Source: CAWUJT01 sp963922715
GTDB lineage: Bacteria; Pseudomonadota; Alphaproteobacteria; Rhodobacterales; Rhodobacteraceae
Assembly (NCBI GenBank): GCA_963922715.1
Contig: CAWUJT010000016.1
Coordinates: forward strand, 1-27,180
Length of the DNA stretch: 27,180 nt
Direction of reading: 5' to 3'
Position numbers and translations under genes: made by a program. This document shows, one piece after another, positions 22,759-27,180 of this stretch. The notes under the pieces are model-generated. The model made no database searches, had not been told where the DNA came from, and worked only from the letters and a program-made list of their open reading frames with translations. Within the stretch, counting starts at the first letter, position 1. Every line of letters starts with the position of its first letter.

Positions 22759-24720
22759 ATGTCTCCTAAAGACCGTCCCTGGATATTCAGAACCTACGCA
22801 GGTCACTCTACAGCCGCCGCATCAAATGCGCTCTACCGCGCCAATCTTGCAAAGGGGCAAACAGGTCTTTCGGTGGCCTTCGATCTGCCCACGCAAACCG
22901 GATATGACAGTGATCATGAGTTGGCGCGGGGGGAAGTCGGCAAAGTCGGGGTGCCGATTTGTCATCTCGGGGATATGCGTATGCTTTTTGCAGACATCCC
23001 GCTTGAGCAAATGAACACCTCCATGACGATCAATGCCACGGCCCCCTGGCTGTTGGCGCTTTATATTGCGGTGGCGGAAGAACAAGGCGCGACGATTGCC
23101 TCCCTTCAGGGCACAGTGCAGAATGATTTGATCAAAGAATATTTGTCCCGTGGCACGTACGTTTGCCCGCCGAAACCATCGCTTAAAATGATTGCCGATG
23201 TTGCAGAGTTTTGTTTTTCTGAGGTGCCGAAATGGAACCCGATGAATGTCTGTTCCTATCACCTGCAAGAAGCAGGTGCCACGCCGGAACAGGAACTCGC
23301 CTTTGCCCTTGCCACCGCGCAAGCTGTGTTGGATGAGCTGCGCCCAAGGGTATCGGCCAAAGATTTTCCCGCGCTTGTGGGACGGATCTCTTTCTTTGTG
23401 AACGCGGGTATTCGGTTTGTCACTGAGATGTGCAAGATGCGCGCCTTTGTCGATTTGTGGGATGAAATCTGTCAGGCGCGTTATGGTGTTGAAGAGCCAA
23501 AATTCCGCCGCTTCCGCTACGGCGTGCAAGTGAACTCTTTAGGACTGACAGAGCAGCAGCCTGAAAACAATGTCTACCGCATTCTTCTGGAGATGCTAGC
23601 CGTCACACTGTCGAAAAAGGCGCGGGCGCGGGCTGTGCAACTGCCAGCCTGGAACGAAGCCTTGGGTCTCCCGCGCCCCTGGGACCAACAATGGTCCCTC
23701 AGGATGCAGCAAATCCTGGCGCTTGAGACCGATTTGCTCGAATACGGGGACATCTTTGATGGCAATCCTGTGGTTGCGGCAAAAGTCGACGTGTTAAAAT
23801 CGGGCGCACGGGCAGAACTTGCGAACCTTGATGCGATGGGCGGTGCTGTTGAGGCAATTGCCTACATGAAGGCGCGCCTTGTTGAGGCCAATGCCGAACG
23901 TTTGGCACGAATTGAGTCCGGGGAGACAACCGTTGTCGGGGTCAATACATATACGGCAAGTGAACCTTCGCCCCTTGTGGATGAAGAGGGTGGCATTATG
24001 ACCGTTGATCCCGCTGTAGAACTGGATCAAATCGAACGCTTGCAAAAATGGCGTGCGGGGCGCGATGCTGCAGCCGTATCAAAAGCCTTAACCGCGCTTC
24101 GTGATGCTGCGATTTCTGGGACCAATATCATGCCTGCTTCAATCCAAGCCGCTAAGGCAGGTGTCACCACGGGTGAGTGGGCTGATGTGATGCGGGAAGT
24201 CCATGGGCATTATCGTGGCCCCACCGGCGTATCTGATCATCCGTCGAATAAAACCGAAGGGTTGGACGCGTTGCGCGCTGCGGTTGATCTTGTCTCTGAC
24301 AAACTCGGGCGCCGGTTGAAATTTCTTATGGGTAAGCCTGGACTTGATGGGCATTCTAACGGTGCAGAACAGATCATATTTCGTGCCCGCGATTGTGGTA
24401 TGGCCATTTCCTACGATGGCATCCGTCTGACACCGGCGCAGATTATAGAGGCCGTTCAAAAAGAGGCCCCGCATGTTATTGGCCTTTCTGTCCTCTCTGG
24501 ATCGCATTTACCGCTGATTTTTGATGTCATGGATCGACTGAGGGCCGTAGGATATGGCAGCATTCCCGTCATCGTCGGAGGTATCATTCCAGACGAAGAT
24601 GCCATCAAACTGCGCAACTATGGGGTGTCTGCGGTTTACACACCCAAGGATTTTGAGCTGAACACCATCATGACCGACATTATCGCACTGGCCGACCCCA
24701 CCCGCGTTGCCGCCGAATAG
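22759..24720 (+). CDS. ecm: Ethylmalonyl-CoA mutase (adenosylcobalamin-dependent)
   Basis: Ecm converts (2R)-ethylmalonyl-CoA to (2S)-methylsuccinyl-CoA in the ethylmalonyl-CoA pathway. The protein is 653 residues, the Ecm length rather than the roughly 710 of methylmalonyl-CoA mutase. The N-terminal substrate-binding barrel contains RTYAGHSTAAASNALYR, FDLPTQTGYDSDHELARGEV, MNTSMTINATAPWLLALY and QGTVQNDLIKEYLSRGTY. The C-terminal B12 domain has the base-off motif DxHxxG as DGHSNG (Asp530, His532, Gly535), then GLSVLSGSH and VIVGGIIPDEDA. ATG 22759 is chosen because relatives begin just before PW-RTYAGHSTA and because the upstream GTG lies within the candidate promoter. It is divergent from ccr, the enzyme two steps earlier, and depends on the cofactor made by the cob genes in this window. 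Confidence 0.95.
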   Translation: MSPKDRPWIFRTYAGHSTAAASNALYRANLAKGQTGLSVAFDLPTQTGYDSDHELARGEVGKVGVPICHLGDMRMLFADIPLEQMNTSMTINATAPWLLALYIAVAEEQGATIASLQGTVQNDLIKEYLSRGTYVCPPKPSLKMIADVAEFCFSEVPKWNPMNVCSYHLQEAGATPEQELAFALATAQAVLDELRPRVSAKDFPALVGRISFFVNAGIRFVTEMCKMRAFVDLWDEICQARYGVEEPKFRRFRYGVQVNSLGLTEQQPENNVYRILLEMLAVTLSKKARARAVQLPAWNEALGLPRPWDQQWSLRMQQILALETDLLEYGDIFDGNPVVAAKVDVLKSGARAELANLDAMGGAVEAIAYMKARLVEANAERLARIESGETTVVGVNTYTASEPSPLVDEEGGIMTVDPAVELDQIERLQKWRAGRDAAAVSKALTALRDAAISGTNIMPASIQAAKAGVTTGEWADVMREVHGHYRGPTGVSDHPSNKTEGLDALRAAVDLVSDKLGRRLKFLMGKPGLDGHSNGAEQIIFRARDCGMAISYDGIRLTPAQIIEAVQKEAPHVIGLSVLSGSHLPLIFDVMDRLRAVGYGSIPVIVGGIIPDEDAIKLRNYGVSAVYTPKDFELNTIMTDIIALADPTRVAAE

Positions 24721-24759
24721 AGCCTTGTAAACGCCCATCTGTCGTGTCACCTGAAGCCC

Positions 24760-25386
24760 ATGACGGCCGGTTTTCCATATGCGCGTTCAGGGCAAATCAT
24801 TGGACTTCTGGGGGGATCGTTTGATCCCGCTCATCAGGGCCATGTCCATATCACCCGCGAAGCCCTCAAGCGGTTTGGTCTTGGCAAAGTTTGGTGGCTG
24901 GTCAGCCCCGGCAATCCGCTTAAATCTCATGGCCCCGCGCCTATCGCAGAGCGGTTGCACCATGCCCACGGCGTGATGCAAGATCCACGCGTTCTGGTGA
25001 CGGATCTCGAAATGCGTTTGGGCACCCGATATACGGCAGAGACATTGGCCCAATTGCAACAACGCTATCGTGGGGTGCGGTTTGTGTGGCTGATGGGGGC
25101 TGACAATCTGTCTCAACTCCATAGGTGGGAACGCTGGCGCGAGATTATGGAGCGTATGCCGATGGGCGTTGTGGCGCGACCGGGGGCACGGATTCCCGCC
25201 CGAACCTCCAAAGCGGCCCAGCTTTATGCGCATGCACGGGTGCGCCCGAACGAGGCCTTTCAATTAGGGTTGAAAGCTCCGCCCGCATGGGCTTTTGTGA
25301 ATATTCCCTTGCGGCCAGAAAGCTCTACTGCAATCCGTACGTCAGGTGCGTGGACATCATCAAATCCCGCTCAGACTGATCCATAA
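24760..25386 (+). CDS. nadD: Nicotinate-nucleotide adenylyltransferase
   Basis: NadD adenylates nicotinate mononucleotide to deamido-NAD+ in NAD synthesis. The 208-residue protein has the nucleotidyltransferase loop LLGGSFDPAHQGHV with its HxGH-type motif (about residues 16-29), WWLVSPGNPLKSH, FVWLMGADNLSQLHRWERW and the ATP-binding SSTAIR near the C-terminus, in the usual order. The start MTAGFPYARSGQ resembles other Rhodobacterales NadD starts; the ribosome site is weak. It follows ecm by 39 bases on the same strand and may be read through from it. The last 16 bases overlap the end of the convergent glycosyltransferase gene. Confidence 0.94.
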   Translation: MTAGFPYARSGQIIGLLGGSFDPAHQGHVHITREALKRFGLGKVWWLVSPGNPLKSHGPAPIAERLHHAHGVMQDPRVLVTDLEMRLGTRYTAETLAQLQQRYRGVRFVWLMGADNLSQLHRWERWREIMERMPMGVVARPGARIPARTSKAAQLYAHARVRPNEAFQLGLKAPPAWAFVNIPLRPESSTAIRTSGAWTSSNPAQTDP

Positions 25387-26648
25387 AAGCCACCGTGTTG
25401 TGTTGAAAGTTTCATAAGGTCTGTGGCCGCTTTCTCAGCACCGTTTGTGGAAAGGTGCTGTGCGAAACGACGTGCGGCTTGCGCCACCTTGGGTGTTAAC
25501 ACCGCGTTCATAGCCTTACGACTTGCACGGCCAAGGCGCCAAGGAAGGCGTTGACCAAGACCTAAGCGTACCACATGCGCGGCCGTATCGGGTTGATCGG
25601 CGCCCAGCGGATAGATCAACTGTGGCACACCCGCGCGCAACGCCTGAGCGGTTGTTCCAATTCCGCCGTGGTGCAGCACAATCTGTGCGTGCTGAAAAAG
25701 GCGGGTATGGGGCGCATAAGGCACCACGCATACATCGTGCCCCTCTGCCAATACGTGGGCTGCACCAGACAAAATAACGATACGCAGGTTGACCTCTCGC
25801 GCCCGTCGCATAGCGCGTGCATAGAAATCTTTTGCGCCTAAACTTTGGCCAACAGAGCCCAAGGTGATGACCAGTGGCGCAGGACCGGCCTGCAAGAACC
25901 GCTGCAAAACTGCAGGCATGGGAGCGGGATCGGACCAATAGGGAAACCCCGTGCATCTGAGATTTTCTGTCACGTCCTGTGGTATCGGGGCAAATGTGGC
26001 AGGCCATAAACCAAGTCGCGCAACGGGTGGCACAGCCGTCTCGAAAAGCGGAGTGGCGCGCGTTGCAGGCAATCCGAACGCTGCGCGCAAGCGGTTATGG
26101 TCACCGCTATGACGCCGTCGCCATTCCCAAAGAATGAAAGCATTCCATCCTCTGTTCCAGCGCGCGGCAACAGGTCTATTGGCCTTTGGAAACATCGGTG
26201 GTGAGAACCCCGGACAGCGCGGCGGCCTTAGTGCGGACCGCATCAGCATCGGCTGCAACAAAAGTGGGACATAAGGTTTTCCATGGCGTTCTGCTGCTAA
26301 AGCGACCCCCAAGGCAAAGAATGTGCCCGCAATGAGTTGTGCATCCTCCGTAAGCTCTAACACACGCGCAGCGATCTTGGGCGCTTGTGGATAGAAGACA
26401 TGCCGAAGAAATTTGGACGGACGTTGGAACACCATTGCGGCCAAATCTGCCTCACTCAGACCATGTGCTTCTAAGACGCAGTAGAAGAAGGTCCCAAGTC
26501 ATGAGCCTCTAGCCCAGCTGTGCGGGCCAACTGTGCTTAACAGAAGCCTGACGGGGTGGCCCATCGTGCGCAACGCATCAGCAATTGCCAAGATCGGGTG
26601 AAGATCACCGCGTGAACCAAGGGTTGATAAAACAATCGGGCGCGTCAT
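25371..26648 (-). pseudogene. Glycosyltransferase (UGT/MurG-like, GT1/GT28) broken by two compensating frameshifts
   Basis: The full gene would encode about 425 residues. The N-terminus from ATG 26648 reads MTRPIVLSTLGSRGDLHPIL, the usual start of macrolide/sterol-type glycosyltransferases. The C-terminal domain is intact, with the nucleotide-sugar signature HHGGIGTTAQALRAGVPQL and LGADQPDTAAHVVRLGLG. After about 37 codons the reading shifts. Homolog-like sequence (AQLARTAGLEAHDLGPSSTA) continues in the +1 frame from about 26535 to 26478, then returns to the first frame at VLEAHGLSEADLAAM. Read straight through, frame one meets TGA at 26499-26501. Loss of GC near 26535 and of one G near 26478 would explain both shifts. 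The intact part (TTG 26444 or ATG 26435 to 25371, about 357 codons) lacks the N-terminal acceptor-domain strand and is probably inactive. A sequencing error is not excluded. Confidence 0.8.
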
Positions 26649-26685
26649 CTAAAACACCAACGCTATCGGTTCAGGATTTGCCTTC

Positions 26686-26997
26686 TCAGTGAGTCCAACT
26701 CCCGCGCCGCTGAGTTGCGAAATTCTCTGCATAACCGCCGCGCCTTACATTGTGTTTGCGCGCTTTGGGAAGATTAACAACATAGGTAATGCCTTTGCTT
26801 TTTGCATAGGCCTCGGCGGCGTCCTTGCTGTCGAATGTCATCTTCACCTGGGTTTGCGTATCTGCGCTTGAGGTCCATCCCATCAGGGGGTCAATCTGCC
26901 GCGCTTGTTCTGGTGCGAATTCCAAAACCCAATCCTGTGTCTTGGCTGTTCCAGACTGCATTGCCGTTTTGGCGGGTTTGTAAATACGTGCACGCAT
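26686..26997 (-). CDS. NADH-ubiquinone oxidoreductase accessory subunit, NDUFS4-like (ETC complex I family)
   Basis: This 103-residue protein matches the alphaproteobacterial counterpart of mitochondrial NDUFS4. It opens MRARIYKPAKTAMQSGTAKT, then has WVLEFAPEQARQIDPLMGWT and the conserved SADTQTQVKMTFDSKDAAEA and AYAKSKGITYVVN stretch, and ends in a basic tail (RKHNVRRGGYAENF). In complex I this subunit binds at the peripheral arm near the NADH-oxidising module. It stands alone, away from a nuo operon, which is usual for this gene. The Shine-Dalgarno is weak. A perfect -10 lies about 40 bases upstream. Confidence 0.92.
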   Translation of the reverse strand: MRARIYKPAKTAMQSGTAKTQDWVLEFAPEQARQIDPLMGWTSSADTQTQVKMTFDSKDAAEAYAKSKGITYVVNLPKARKHNVRRGGYAENFATQRRGSWTH

Positions 26998-27037
26998 TTT
27001 GTCTTGTTACCATTTCTTCAGAAGCGAATATCGCAAA

Positions 27038-27043
27038 ATTATA
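27038..27043 (-). promoter_or_regulatory. Candidate -10 element of the NDUFS4-like gene
   Basis: On the gene strand this reads TATAAT, a perfect -10, with transcription expected near 27031 and a leader of about 34 bases. No good -35 stands at 16-18 bases; GTGTTG at 17 is the nearest. The remaining sequence to the window end (27044-27180) shows no gene or RNA I can support. Confidence 0.4.
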
Positions 27044-27180
27044 TCCGTTCGACAATAGGCAACACGAGAACACAAGCGACGGAACCTCGGTAAATCGATA
27101 CATCGTCATGGAAGCCAAACAGAGTGGCTCTATGCGCTTTGCACTCTAGTCATCGTTAATATCGTAATCGAAGGTTTTCG

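Noticed and set aside
26802..27149. A 115-codon plus-strand frame at the right edge
   Set aside because: It overlaps the NDUFS4-like gene in antisense and has no recognisable domain or ribosome site.

Overview
This is chromosomal sequence from an alphaproteobacterium, most likely a marine Roseobacter-group member of the Rhodobacterales. The evidence is the gene set: aerobic CobN/CobW/CobO cobalamin synthesis, crotonyl-CoA carboxylase/reductase beside ethylmalonyl-CoA mutase with a LuxR/LuxI pair next door, a hemD-mic60-hemY operon, and an NDUFS4-type complex I accessory subunit. Base composition looks moderate rather than very GC-rich. I see no CRISPR array, phage, insertion sequence, tRNA or rRNA.

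Layout. Positions 1-3437 (minus) hold almost all of smc, starting at TTG and running off the left edge. Positions 3589-11175 (plus) are a cobalamin block: candidate promoter, cobalamin riboswitch, CbiM-type ECF permease, cobW and cobN, then (after a small convergent lipoprotein gene) cobO and an NADPH-dependent FMN reductase. Positions 11194-15813 (minus) carry hemD, mic60, the HemY-like TPR gene and a solitary ferric-iron binding protein gene with its own candidate iron operator. Positions 15868-17639 (plus) carry tsaD, a YciI-family gene and an EVE-domain gene. Positions 17712-22424 (minus) carry a RecD/Pif1-like helicase, luxI, luxR, a 72-residue protein overlapping luxR, and ccr. Positions 22759-25386 (plus) carry ecm and nadD. 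Positions 25371-26997 (minus) carry a broken glycosyltransferase gene and the NDUFS4-like gene.

How it fits together. The cobalamin block makes the cofactor that Ecm needs. Ccr and Ecm are consecutive-pathway enzymes of the ethylmalonyl-CoA route and are divergently transcribed from one 334-bp region rich in dyads. The quorum-sensing genes lie downstream of ccr on the same strand, separated by a roughly 200-bp region with three distinct palindromic elements. Tetrapyrrole synthesis (hemD), inner-membrane shaping (Mic60, HemY-like) and iron uptake are adjacent.

No wholly new system is evident. The points most worth checking are the perfect inverted repeat over the ecm promoter, the paired TGA-N9-TCA elements at the iron-binding protein gene, the palindromes ahead of the small ORF-luxR-luxI unit, the small ORF overlapping luxR, a hairpin that competes with riboswitch helix P1, and the two compensating frameshifts in the glycosyltransferase. 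All identifications come from reading translated sequence and remembered family motifs; no database search was run.
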